From NCBI GenBank assembly GCA_946887295.1, contig CAMPKP010000069.1, positions 1-16,347 of the forward strand: DNA of 16,347 nt, written 5' to 3'. Shown piece after piece: positions 5,352-13,338 of the stretch. Position 1 is the first letter of the stretch; each line of letters opens with the position of its first letter. The notes beneath the pieces were generated by a model. The model was not told the DNA's origin and made no database searches. It worked only from the letters and a program-made list of their open reading frames with translations. This stretch comes from an uncultured Gemmatimonadota bacterium. Lineage in GTDB: Bacteria; Gemmatimonadota; Gemmatimonadetes; Gemmatimonadales; GWC2-71-9. A program made the translations under genes and the position numbers.

Positions 5352-7811
5352 ATGACCCGAACCAGGCAGCTCCGCCACCCGATCCTCGCCATCCTCCTCG
5401 CCGCGGCGACGCTTCGCTGCAGCGACAACAGCCAGCCCACCACCGCTTCCAGCATCGAGATGGCGGACGGGAACGGGCAGTTCGGAGCCGTGGGCCAGGA
5501 GCTCGCGAATCCTCTCGTCGTGCTGGTGACCGACCAGAACGGGAACCCGGTCGAGGGCGTGGCGGTCCAGTGGGCGGCCCAGGGCGGCGGAAGCGTCTCC
5601 GCGGAGACCGTCCAGACGGGCTCGGACGGCCGCGCATCCGTCAGGCGGACGCTCGGCACCGAGCCGGGGGAGCAGGGAACCACCGCTGCGGTCAGCGGCC
5701 TGGACGGCTCGCCGATCACGTTCGTGTCGACCGCGACCGACGGTGAGAGCCTGATTCTGGCCCTCGAGACCCAGCCCTCCGGCACGGCGCAGAGCGGGGT
5801 GGAGCTCGCCGTCCAGCCGGTGATTCAGCTCAAGGATCCCGACGGGAACGACCTCCCGCAGAGCGGATTGGAAGTCACCGCGTCGCTCGGCGGCACGGGC
5901 ACGCTGGGGGGCACGGTCGCACGGGCGACCGACGCGAGCGGCCGAGCGACCTTCACCGACTTGAAGATCACCGGAGCGGCCGGGAGCTACACGCTGCAGT
6001 TCACGGCCCCGGGCGCGGGCCAGACGGTCTCGAATCCGATCGTCGTGGGCGGCGGACCCGCCGGGATCGCGATCACGACCAACCCGCCGGTCGGAGCACT
6101 GGATGGCGAAGTCTTCGATCCCACCGTGCAGCCGGTGGTCCAGGTGACCGGTGAAGGCGGAGAGCCCGCCGCCGGCGTCCAGGTCATGGCGAGCAAGGCC
6201 TCGGGAAGCGGGACGCTGGAGGGGAACACCACCGCCACGACGGATGCCGCCGGCGTCGCGCGCTTCGGCGACCTCGGGATCAGCGGCACAGGCTCACACA
6301 CGATCGAGTTCACGGCAGGCACCTCCAGCGTGACCTCGTCGCCGGTGGATGTCTCTCCCCTGAGTCCGGAGGCCACCTCCGGCAAGTGGGGACCCGTGGT
6401 TCCGTGGGACATCGTGCCGCTGCACATGAACCTGATGCCGAACGGGAAGATCATCGCCTGGGGCAAGACCGACGTGTCGGACACCATGGGCATGCCGCGC
6501 ATCTGGGACCCGGCATCGGGCTCGGGACCGAACGGGCTTCCGATGATCGAAGTGGATACCATGCTGTTCTGCGCGGGGCATGCCCTCATGCCGGACGGCC
6601 GGCTGATGGTGGCCGGCGGCCACCTGCAGGACGACAAGGGCATTCCCACCACCTACTTCTTCGACGAGAACGGCGTGCCGCAGAAGGGGCCGGACATGGC
6701 GCACGGCCGCTGGTACCCGACGCTGACCGTCATGCCCGACGGCCGAATGCTCACCATGGCCGGACGAGATCAGGGCGGCGTCGTAGTGACGACGCCCGAG
6801 ATCTTCGAGAGCGGGCAGTGGGTGGAGCTCCCGGGGGCCGGGTCGCTGGAGATCCCCTACTACCCGCGCAACTTCGTGCCGCCGACCGGCTCAAGCGGCC
6901 GGATCTTCTACGCCGGCGAGCGCATAAGGTCCCGGTGGTTCGATGTCGACGGCTCGGCGGCCGGCGGCCGGGGCAGGTGGAGCGTCGGTCCGGATCACAT
7001 CTGGCCGTTCAACCGGGATTACGGAACCGCGGTGATGTACGAGCCGGGGAAGATCCTCTACGCCGGCGGCGGCGGCCACACCGGATGGCCCACGCCGGAC
7101 GCCAAGTCCAACGCACCGACCGAAACGGCCGAGCGGATCGACCTCAATCAGGCCAGCCCGCAGTGGGTGAGTGCCGGCTCCATGGCCTTCGCTCGGCGGC
7201 ATCTGAACTCGACCATCCTGCCGGACGGTCAGGTGCTGATCACCGGCGGCACCAGGGGCGGCGGCTTCGTCAACGTCGACCCGGGGCTCGCGACCAGGGC
7301 GGCGGAGATCTGGGACCCCAAGACCGATCAGTGGCACACGCTGGCGAGCAACAGCAAGATGCGGGTCTACCATTCCGTGTCGCTGCTGCTGCCCGACGCC
7401 ACCGTGCTGCACGGGGCGAGCGGTGACGCGATGGCCATCCAGCCCGGCGGGCAGGTCGTTCCGGTGCCCTCCCAGCGGGACCACGAGATCTTCTCGCCGC
7501 CCTACCTCTTCAAGGGAGCCAGGCCCACGATCACCTCGGCTCCCACCGCCGTCGTCTACGGACAGCAGTTTGCCGTCGCGACCCCGAACGCGGCGCAGGT
7601 GACTGAAGTGCGATGGATCCGGCTGGGCTCGGTGACCCATGCGTTCGACATGGGCCAGCGGGCCAACAAGCTCACGTTCACGCAAACGGCGACCGGCGTG
7701 CAGGTCACCGCCCCCGCCAACGCGAGCCTCGCGCCTCCGGGGCACTACATGCTCTTCATCCTCAACCGGAACGGCGTGCCCTCGGACGGCAAGATCGTCC
7801 GGGTCCACTAG
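5352..7811 (+). CDS. Galactose/glyoxal-oxidase-like copper radical oxidase with three N-terminal Ig-like domains (819 aa)
   Basis: Likely an exported enzyme that oxidises an alcohol or aldehyde with O2, releasing H2O2, through a Cys-Tyr cofactor and one copper. The hydrophobic N-terminus (residues 10-20) ends at Cys23; the lipobox is imperfect (TLRC, Arg at -1), so lipidation is uncertain. Three bacterial Ig-like (Big_1-type) repeats lie at about 33-133, 134-235 and 236-337. The kelch beta-propeller follows from about 343, and a C-terminal E-set domain (DUF1929 type) from about 720. All five copper-site residues of galactose oxidase have counterparts: Cys407 in LFCAGH, Tyr455 in RWYPT, Tyr673 and His674 in RVYHS, and His763 in GSVTHAFD. 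The position of the stacking Trp290 in galactose oxidase is Asp473 here by counting. I prefer the ATG at 5352 to the upstream TTG at 5343; GGGG lies just before it. The substrate is unknown. Confidence 0.9.
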   Translation: MTRTRQLRHPILAILLAAATLRCSDNSQPTTASSIEMADGNGQFGAVGQELANPLVVLVTDQNGNPVEGVAVQWAAQGGGSVSAETVQTGSDGRASVRRTLGTEPGEQGTTAAVSGLDGSPITFVSTATDGESLILALETQPSGTAQSGVELAVQPVIQLKDPDGNDLPQSGLEVTASLGGTGTLGGTVARATDASGRATFTDLKITGAAGSYTLQFTAPGAGQTVSNPIVVGGGPAGIAITTNPPVGALDGEVFDPTVQPVVQVTGEGGEPAAGVQVMASKASGSGTLEGNTTATTDAAGVARFGDLGISGTGSHTIEFTAGTSSVTSSPVDVSPLSPEATSGKWGPVVPWDIVPLHMNLMPNGKIIAWGKTDVSDTMGMPRIWDPASGSGPNGLPMIEVDTMLFCAGHALMPDGRLMVAGGHLQDDKGIPTTYFFDENGVPQKGPDMAHGRWYPTLTVMPDGRMLTMAGRDQGGVVVTTPEIFESGQWVELPGAGSLEIPYYPRNFVPPTGSSGRIFYAGERIRSRWFDVDGSAAGGRGRWSVGPDHIWPFNRDYGTAVMYEPGKILYAGGGGHTGWPTPDAKSNAPTETAERIDLNQASPQWVSAGSMAFARRHLNSTILPDGQVLITGGTRGGGFVNVDPGLATRAAEIWDPKTDQWHTLASNSKMRVYHSVSLLLPDATVLHGASGDAMAIQPGGQVVPVPSQRDHEIFSPPYLFKGARPTITSAPTAVVYGQQFAVATPNAAQVTEVRWIRLGSVTHAFDMGQRANKLTFTQTATGVQVTAPANASLAPPGHYMLFILNRNGVPSDGKIVRVH

Positions 7812-9727
7812 CGGCCCTGCCGCGGAGCGTGCGTGCCGGCCGCCGCCAGCACCCGCTGGCGCTGGCCCGGCGTGACCATGTCTCGCTCGACCACGCGCCG
7901 CACGATCCGGGCGACGAACGAATAGCCCCGCGGCTCGGCGACGAGCCAGCGGTGCCATTCGAGCTCGTCGAGGGCGATCGCCGCCGCCTCCGGGCCCAGG
8001 GCCACCGCTCGCTCGAGCACCGGCGCGGGAACCAGGTCGCCGAGCACCGCCGCTGCCGCGAGGACCCGTTGCGCCGACGGGCTCAGCCTCCGGAAGCCGA
8101 TCCGGATGGCCGCCACGACGGCGTCGGGCAGCCCCCCCGGCAGGGTCTGATCGAGCGTGCGCAGCGGCTCCGGCCACGCCTCGGAGATGGTCCCCAGATC
8201 GAGGCCCAGCGTGACCGCCCGGAGCAGCTCGACCGCCAGCAGCGGCATGCCCGCGGAATCGGTCGCGACCCGGCGGGTCACCCGGTCGATGGCCACCGGC
8301 GTGTAGCCCGGCAGCATCCGCTCGGCGAGCCGCCGCAGCGACGCCCGGTCGAGCGGCCGCAGCCGCAGCGCCTCGCCCATCAGATCGCGTCCGAGCCGGG
8401 AGCGCAGCTCGTCGAGCTCGGGCCGCGGCGGCCGCGGCGCGACCGCGAGCAGGACCGTGAGCGGTGCGCCCGACAGGTCGCGCAGGATGGCGCCCAGAGC
8501 CGACGCGGAGTCGTGATCCAGCCACTGCGCATCGTCCACCGAGACCACGACCGCTCGCTCCTCCGCGGCCGCACGGATCGCATCGGCCAGGGCCCGCCCC
8601 AATTGAATGGCGCCCGCGGGCGGGCTGCCTGGGAACCGGTCCCTCCACTCCGGGAGGGCCGAGGCCAGCGCGCCGAGCGCATCCGGTGGCGCGCTGCCGA
8701 TGCCGGCCGCCTCCAAGAGGCCGCCGCGGGCGATCGTGAGCACGCCGCTCCACGCCTCGGCGCAATCCGCCTCCACGGCCCGGGCGGATGCGATGGAGAC
8801 GCCGTCCAGCCGAAGACGGGTCAGCACCTCCTCCAGCAGCCGGGTCTTCCCCACGCCCGACTCTCCCTCGAGCACGAGCAGGGCGGCCCGGCGCTCACGG
8901 CCCGAGCGTGCCGCCGCCTCCAGCAGGCGGGCCAGCTCTACTGCCCGGCCCTCTAGCGGGGGCCGGGCGACCGGCTCGCCCTCGGGCCACGTCAGGGTGG
9001 ATTCAGGTCGAATGCCGCGCTGCTGCCGGATCCGCTCGGCCAGCGCGCGGACCTCCTCGGTCGGCTCGGCCCCCAGCTCTTCCATCAGCCGCGTCCGAAA
9101 GCGATCGAACAGCTCCAGGGCGCCGGCGCGATCGCCGACGAGCGACATGCAGCGGAGGGAGGCGCCGAGCGCGCGCTCGGAGACCGGCTCCAGCGCGAGC
9201 GCGCGCGACGCCAGGGCCGAGGCCTCGTGCGTCCTTCCGGTTAGCGCCAGGGACTCCGAGCCGCGGACCAGCACCTCGACACACCGGCGCCTCCAGAGCT
9301 CCCGCTCCGCGGCGAGCCAGTCCTCGAACTCCGACGCGCCGGGCACGGCGAATCCCTCCAGGAACTCCCCGGCAATCAGCTCGGCCGCCCCCTCCCACTC
9401 ACCGGTGGCGGCCAGCGCCTCCAGCTGGTCCACGTCCACCTCCACGACGCCCGGAGCGAGGCGAACCTGCCCGCCGGTCGTCTCCACCGAGGCCTCGCCG
9501 GCGCTCCGGCGAATCACCCGCAGCGCCTCGCTGAGGGAATGCCGGGCCGCCGCCTCGGTCCGATCGCCCCAGAGGAGGCCGACGAGGTGATCGCGGCTGC
9601 GGGTATGCCGGGGAGACCGCGCGAGGTAGACCAGGAGCGCGAGATGCTTCCGCCAGAGGAGGTCGGAGGGGGCAGGGCCCCCATCCACGCTCACCTCGAC
9701 CGGTCCCAGCGTGCGGCAGAGGATCAC
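7808..9727 (-). CDS. SARP/BTAD transcriptional regulator fused to an AAA-type ATPase domain (639 aa)
   Basis: Probably a cytoplasmic DNA-binding activator of the SARP class. Residues 2-97 form the winged-helix domain, with GLLWGDRTEAAARHSLSEAL near its recognition helix. Residues 98-238 are the helical bacterial transcriptional activation domain. Beyond lies a signalling ATPase part with Walker A GESGVGKT (288-295) and Walker B VVVSVDD (393-399). I start it at the GTG at 9727, because AGGAG lies three bases upstream and MILCRTLGPVEV is the normal N-terminus of this family. A GTG at 9790 would add 21 residues that look non-native. The stop lies on the stop of the converging oxidase gene. Targets are unknown; the adjacent oxidases and the 9818 gene are natural candidates. 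Confidence 0.9.
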   Translation of the reverse strand: MILCRTLGPVEVSVDGGPAPSDLLWRKHLALLVYLARSPRHTRSRDHLVGLLWGDRTEAAARHSLSEALRVIRRSAGEASVETTGGQVRLAPGVVEVDVDQLEALAATGEWEGAAELIAGEFLEGFAVPGASEFEDWLAAERELWRRRCVEVLVRGSESLALTGRTHEASALASRALALEPVSERALGASLRCMSLVGDRAGALELFDRFRTRLMEELGAEPTEEVRALAERIRQQRGIRPESTLTWPEGEPVARPPLEGRAVELARLLEAAARSGRERRAALLVLEGESGVGKTRLLEEVLTRLRLDGVSIASARAVEADCAEAWSGVLTIARGGLLEAAGIGSAPPDALGALASALPEWRDRFPGSPPAGAIQLGRALADAIRAAAEERAVVVSVDDAQWLDHDSASALGAILRDLSGAPLTVLLAVAPRPPRPELDELRSRLGRDLMGEALRLRPLDRASLRRLAERMLPGYTPVAIDRVTRRVATDSAGMPLLAVELLRAVTLGLDLGTISEAWPEPLRTLDQTLPGGLPDAVVAAIRIGFRRLSPSAQRVLAAAAVLGDLVPAPVLERAVALGPEAAAIALDELEWHRWLVAEPRGYSFVARIVRRVVERDMVTPGQRQRVLAAAGTHAPRQGR

Positions 9728-9817
9728 GCGCTCCTCGCTTGATTTCGGCTTGATCCAGGTGGACCAGTGTGGGCCCGAGCATGATGCCACACCATTTGAA
9801 GGGGAGCAAGCACGCCC

Positions 9818-10297
9818 ATGGTTCTGCTATCCCGATCGCTGGCCACCTCGGCGCCCGAGCCCGAAGCGACCGCGAACATGCTGCTCCTGGCGGAGCATGA
9901 AACCACCGGCCCTCTGCCGGTCGGCTTCGAGTTCGAGCACTTCGGCGCGAGATACGACCAGTTCGAGCTTTCGACCGATGGGTTCATCGGCTTCGGGAAC
10001 CGCTCGTACCCCGGTGGAGGCGATGCCCGTCTGCGGCTGGAAGTGGCCTGCAGGCCCAGGCTCGGTGAGGGACGGGTGGCCTATGAGCTGCGGGGGAGCG
10101 CTCCGAGGCGCCGGCTGGTGGTGTCGTTCACGGACCCGCGGAGGCTTTACACGGCGTTACATATGACCGTGCACGAGAGGACCGGCATGATCGAGGTCCG
10201 CGGGGGCGGTCAGAGCTTGGGCGATCCGACGATCCGGCAGCTCGACATGGTCCATCCATCGCCATCGCGGGCGAATTCCGCCCGGAAGATCGGGTGA
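9818..10297 (+). CDS. Small beta-sandwich protein of unknown function (159 aa)
   Basis: I do not recognise a named family. The pattern GPLPVGFEFEHFGARYDQF followed by ELSTDGFIGFG, RRRLVVSFTD and MTVHERTGMIEV resembles the nidogen-like beta-sandwich domain seen in many secreted bacterial proteins (fixed spacing of a FxFxxFG strand, an STNGFI-like turn and a late FxVxLxExTGxIEV strand). No signal peptide or lipobox is visible, which is odd for that fold, so the true start may differ or the protein may be cytoplasmic. GGGGAG at 9801-9806 lies 11 bases before the ATG. It is divergent from the SARP gene with only 90 bp between them. Its last 88 bases overlap the end of the kinase gene on the other strand. 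The repeat of family-like motifs makes it more likely real than a shadow frame. Confidence 0.6.
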   Translation: MVLLSRSLATSAPEPEATANMLLLAEHETTGPLPVGFEFEHFGARYDQFELSTDGFIGFGNRSYPGGGDARLRLEVACRPRLGEGRVAYELRGSAPRRRLVVSFTDPRRLYTALHMTVHERTGMIEVRGGGQSLGDPTIRQLDMVHPSPSRANSARKIG

Positions 10298-13032
10298 CTG
10301 AAGAGGTGCCCGCCCAGGGCGTCCCGCCAGGTCAGCCGAAAGCTGAACTCGGCAGCCGCGGCGCGGGCGCCCATCTCCCGAGCGCCGTCCACCCTCTTGC
10401 CTACGACGGCCTCCCACGGCTCCGTCCGCAGGATCCGGATCAGACGTCGGAGCTTCTCCTCGTCCGCGACCGTTTCCGGGCGATAGATGTCGGTCAGCCG
10501 GTCCAGCTTCTTGGAGCGCACCGCGTCGTAGCAGTGACCCACGCCTTCGCGCATTCTGGACTCCAGCTTCCGGCGATCCACCGGTGGGTCGGGCACGACG
10601 CGGGCGGCGAGCGCGGGCTGGCCGGATGCCGGAGCGCGGCGCTGAGCGGCAGGGGGAGCCCTGGCAGGCTCCTCTCGCAACTCCTCCTGATCATGTGCAG
10701 GACTCAGGGGAGCGTAGCCGGACGTGTCGGGCGGGCCATCCGGCGAGGGGAGCACCGTCAGCTCGGAGATGGCCGAGTCGGGCCCGCTCTGCGCCACGAT
10801 GTGGGCAGTGCCGGGCGCCTTGGCGAGCACCTTGCCGGTGGTCGAGTCCACGAGAGCGAGGTCCGGCTCCCTGGAGGCCCAGGTCAGCTCGGGATTGGTG
10901 ACCGGCCGGTTCTGGCCATCGAGCACGACGGCGGTCAGCGTGACGGTCTCCCCGGCGCGCACCGGCTCATGGGGTGCGATGGAGACCGATCCGTTCACCG
11001 CCGGGCCCGGGCGCGCGGCGCGTCGGGGCCGGGACTTCACCCCGGGCGAAGCGGCGGGCTCGCGCTCAGCAGGTGGCGCCGAGTCGCCGGCCCCCATGCG
11101 CGGGCTGCTGTCGGGAGTCGAGGGCCCCGAGTCCGAGACCTCCGCCGACGGGCTCCCGCGGTCGACCCGGAAGTCACGCAGTCCGCCGAGCAGCCACACC
11201 GCGGCTCCGACCGCCGCGGCTCCGATGGTCCCTTTCACCAGAGCCGAACGCAGGCTCGCACCGCGGCGCCGGCGCCCGGTACGACGCGGAGGCGTGGGCT
11301 CGCTCGGCCGCACCTGGTGCTTCGGCGCCCGGATCGGCTTCGGCGCTCGCATCGGCTTCGAAGCCGCGACGGCCGGCTCGACCTGAAGAGTCACCGAGCC
11401 GCTGGCGTCCCCCCGCACGGCGGTGAGGGTCACCGGTCCCTCGCCGAGCGCCGCGACCCACCCTTCGGCCGTCACCACCGCGATCCGCACGTCGCTCGTG
11501 TTCCAGAGCACACTGTTGTAATGAAGGGGTCGCCCGGCGCGGTCGAGCAGCATCGCCGTCAGCACGAACGAGTCGCCGACCCGGATCGACTTCGGAGGCG
11601 TGGAGATCTCGATCGACGCCGGCGGGTCACTGTCCTGGGAATCGAACGGCTCGGCCACGCTCGCGGGAACCAGGACGCGCACCCGGCTCTCGATCCCGTC
11701 GCAGCGCGCCGTCAGGGTTGCCGCCCCCGGCGCCACGGCGGTTGCGACCTTCCTCGTCGCGTCGATGTGGAGCACGTCCGGCGCATCGCTCTCCCACTCC
11801 ACCGTCTTGCCGGGAAGCGGCACGCCATGGTCGCCTCGGACCAGCGCCACCAGCGCGAAGCCATCTCCCACGGCGAGCTCGGCCGGAGGCGGAAGGATCA
11901 CGACGGAGCTCGCCTGCCCCGCCAGTGACGGACGCGGTGCAGGGGAGCTCCGGGTGTACGGCGTGGGGCTCACCGGGGTCGGCGTGCCCAGGGGTGGTGA
12001 CGATCCGGCGGTGGCGAGGAGGCAGAGCTCGACCAGCAGCGGATCGTCCTCCATGAGGGGAGTCGCTCCCAGCGCAGCCTTGGCCTCCGCCATGTTGGCG
12101 AACCGCTCGGCGGGATCCTTGGCCAGCATGCGAAGCACAGCGGCCTCGAAGTCCGGCGGGCAGTCCGGACAGAGCTCGCGGATGGGGCGAGGGATCCGCT
12201 CGACCTGCGCCTGCATGACGGTGAGCGTCGAGCCGGTGAACGGGGGTACGCCGGCGACCATCTCGTAGGCGACGGCTCCGAGCGAGTACTGATCGGAGGC
12301 TCCGGACACCTCGCCGCCGTCGCACTGCTCGGGGCTCATGTACGCCGGCGTGCCGACCAGGGCGCCGGTGTGGGTCTGTCCCGGCAGCTCGGCTACCTTG
12401 GCGATGCCGAAGTCGGTCACGACCGCGTTGCCGTCCTCGTCGATGAGGATGTTCGCGGGCTTGATGTCGCGGTGCACCACGCGCGAGCGATGAGCGTAGG
12501 TGAGCGCCGACCCGACCTGACACAGGATGGAGCGCACGATCGGGAGGGGCAGCCGGCCGGCGTGGTGAATCAGCTGCTCCAGCGAGCGGCCCCGGATGTA
12601 GCGCATGACGAAGAAGTGGAGACCCTCGGCCTGGCGCACCGAGTAGCACGAGACGATGTTGGGGTGATTGAGGTGCGCGATGGTGATCGCCTCGCGCTTG
12701 AAGCGATCGATCATCCCGTCGCCCATGAGCAGCCCGGGCGACATCACCTTGATCGCTACTTTCCGGTCCAGCGATATCTCGTGTCCCAGGAAGACGGCCG
12801 CCATGCCCCCACGGCCGAGCTCCCGGCCGATCTCGAACTCGCCGAGCGTGGCCTGCCTCAGCCGCTGGACCACCTCGGCCCAGGGCGACTCCGGGTCGTC
12901 GTCGTGGGCGTCGCTCCCGATCAGCGAGGCAGGGTAGGAGCCGAGCGTGAGCTCGTCACCGCATCTGGAGCAGAAGCGGTCGGCGGCGCGGATGGCTTCG
13001 CCGCACTTGAGACAGGTCAGAGTGGTGGCCAT
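10210..13032 (-). CDS. Membrane Ser/Thr protein kinase with zinc ribbon, Ig-like domains and an extracytoplasmic C-terminal domain (940 aa)
   Basis: A Hanks-type kinase that should phosphorylate Ser or Thr on cytoplasmic proteins in answer to an outside signal. A zinc ribbon lies at the N-terminus (Cys7, Cys10, Cys21, Cys24). The kinase domain (about 66-325) has the glycine loop GRGGMAAV (73-80), Lys95 in VAIK, Glu114, HRDIKPAN (187-194), DFGIAK (207-212) and GTPAYMSPEQ (227-236). Two Big_2-like Ig domains follow at about 372-456 and 471-552, then a basic RRRR patch and one membrane helix at about 597-618. Outside are a Pro-rich linker, a third Ig-like domain (680-762), a second linker and a C-terminal domain (about 815-940) that resembles an NTF2/SnoaL-like fold. 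All catalytic residues are intact. The ATG at 13032 lacks a clear Shine-Dalgarno. Confidence 0.94.
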   Translation of the reverse strand: MATTLTCLKCGEAIRAADRFCSRCGDELTLGSYPASLIGSDAHDDDPESPWAEVVQRLRQATLGEFEIGRELGRGGMAAVFLGHEISLDRKVAIKVMSPGLLMGDGMIDRFKREAITIAHLNHPNIVSCYSVRQAEGLHFFVMRYIRGRSLEQLIHHAGRLPLPIVRSILCQVGSALTYAHRSRVVHRDIKPANILIDEDGNAVVTDFGIAKVAELPGQTHTGALVGTPAYMSPEQCDGGEVSGASDQYSLGAVAYEMVAGVPPFTGSTLTVMQAQVERIPRPIRELCPDCPPDFEAAVLRMLAKDPAERFANMAEAKAALGATPLMEDDPLLVELCLLATAGSSPPLGTPTPVSPTPYTRSSPAPRPSLAGQASSVVILPPPAELAVGDGFALVALVRGDHGVPLPGKTVEWESDAPDVLHIDATRKVATAVAPGAATLTARCDGIESRVRVLVPASVAEPFDSQDSDPPASIEISTPPKSIRVGDSFVLTAMLLDRAGRPLHYNSVLWNTSDVRIAVVTAEGWVAALGEGPVTLTAVRGDASGSVTLQVEPAVAASKPMRAPKPIRAPKHQVRPSEPTPPRRTGRRRRGASLRSALVKGTIGAAAVGAAVWLLGGLRDFRVDRGSPSAEVSDSGPSTPDSSPRMGAGDSAPPAEREPAASPGVKSRPRRAARPGPAVNGSVSIAPHEPVRAGETVTLTAVVLDGQNRPVTNPELTWASREPDLALVDSTTGKVLAKAPGTAHIVAQSGPDSAISELTVLPSPDGPPDTSGYAPLSPAHDQEELREEPARAPPAAQRRAPASGQPALAARVVPDPPVDRRKLESRMREGVGHCYDAVRSKKLDRLTDIYRPETVADEEKLRRLIRILRTEPWEAVVGKRVDGAREMGARAAAAEFSFRLTWRDALGGHLFSHPIFRAEFARDGDGWTMSSCRIVGSPKL

Positions 13033-13124
13033 CAGGTCACAGAGTTGTCGTGGCGCTCACGCTGCGAATATTGAAGGCCGATCGGGGCGCGCGCAATCGG
13101 AAGCCCCACGCCGGCTTGATGCTC

Positions 13125-13171
13125 CAGGTCACTATATCCTGGTAACAGATGGCACACCAATAGTTTACCTG
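13125..13171. promoter_or_regulatory. Inverted repeat spanning the kinase promoter, possible operator
   Basis: CAGGTCACTAT (13125-13135) and ATAGTTTACCTG (13160-13171) are inverted copies matching at ten of twelve positions with one gap. The arms overlap both the -10 and -35 candidates. A further CAGGTCAC copy lies at 13033-13040, beside the kinase start codon. The arrangement would suit a repressor or autoregulatory protein. Confidence 0.35.
13131..13160 (-). promoter_or_regulatory. Candidate sigma-70-type promoter for the kinase gene
   Basis: Read on the minus strand, TTGGTG at 13160-13155 and TATAGT at 13136-13131 are separated by 18 bases. The -10 box matches the consensus at five of six positions; the -35 box at three of six. 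Transcription would begin near 13124, giving a leader of about 90 bases before the kinase ATG at 13032. Confidence 0.4.
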
Positions 13172-13338
13172 AGGGACCTCGCGTGAAGCCGCCGATCGGC
13201 CTTCCCCAGGCATGTGCCCTGCAGATCGTTCGCCATTCCAGTGAGTTCCCTCCGGAAAACCCCGGCCCGCGGCGCGTCCCGGCCAGCGGCAACGGGAGCG
13301 GCCGTCCGGCCGTAGATGAACGTGCGAATGGAGTCCGG

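Larger units (their letters stand above)
13033..13338. other. Divergent control region between the kinase and the second oxidase gene
   Basis: No credible separate gene lies in these 306 bases. The region is less GC-rich around 13125-13170, where a leftward promoter and an inverted repeat lie. CAGGTCAC occurs at 13033-13040 and again at 13125-13132. A GTG at 13183 is in frame with the oxidase, but its upstream extension would bury the signal peptide, so I treat it as noncoding. Confidence 0.6.

Noticed and set aside
6891..8765. 624-codon minus-strand frame
   Set aside because: It covers parts of the oxidase and SARP genes in the wrong phase; the sequence is low-complexity Arg, Gly and Ala.
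7613..8956. 447-codon plus-strand frame
   Set aside because: It crosses the end of the oxidase and runs antisense to the SARP gene, with no motif and skewed composition.
9728..9790. N-terminal extension of the SARP regulator from a GTG at 9790
   Set aside because: The GTG at 9727 has AGGAG just upstream and yields the normal family N-terminus; the added 21 residues look unrelated.
10294..11928. 544-codon plus-strand frame
   Set aside because: It is antisense to the kinase's C-terminal half. It is Arg- and Gly-rich without a recognisable domain.
13183..13338. Earlier GTG start for the second oxidase
   Set aside because: It would place 52 residues ahead of a clear lipoprotein signal peptide; the ATG at 13339 has GGAG at good spacing.
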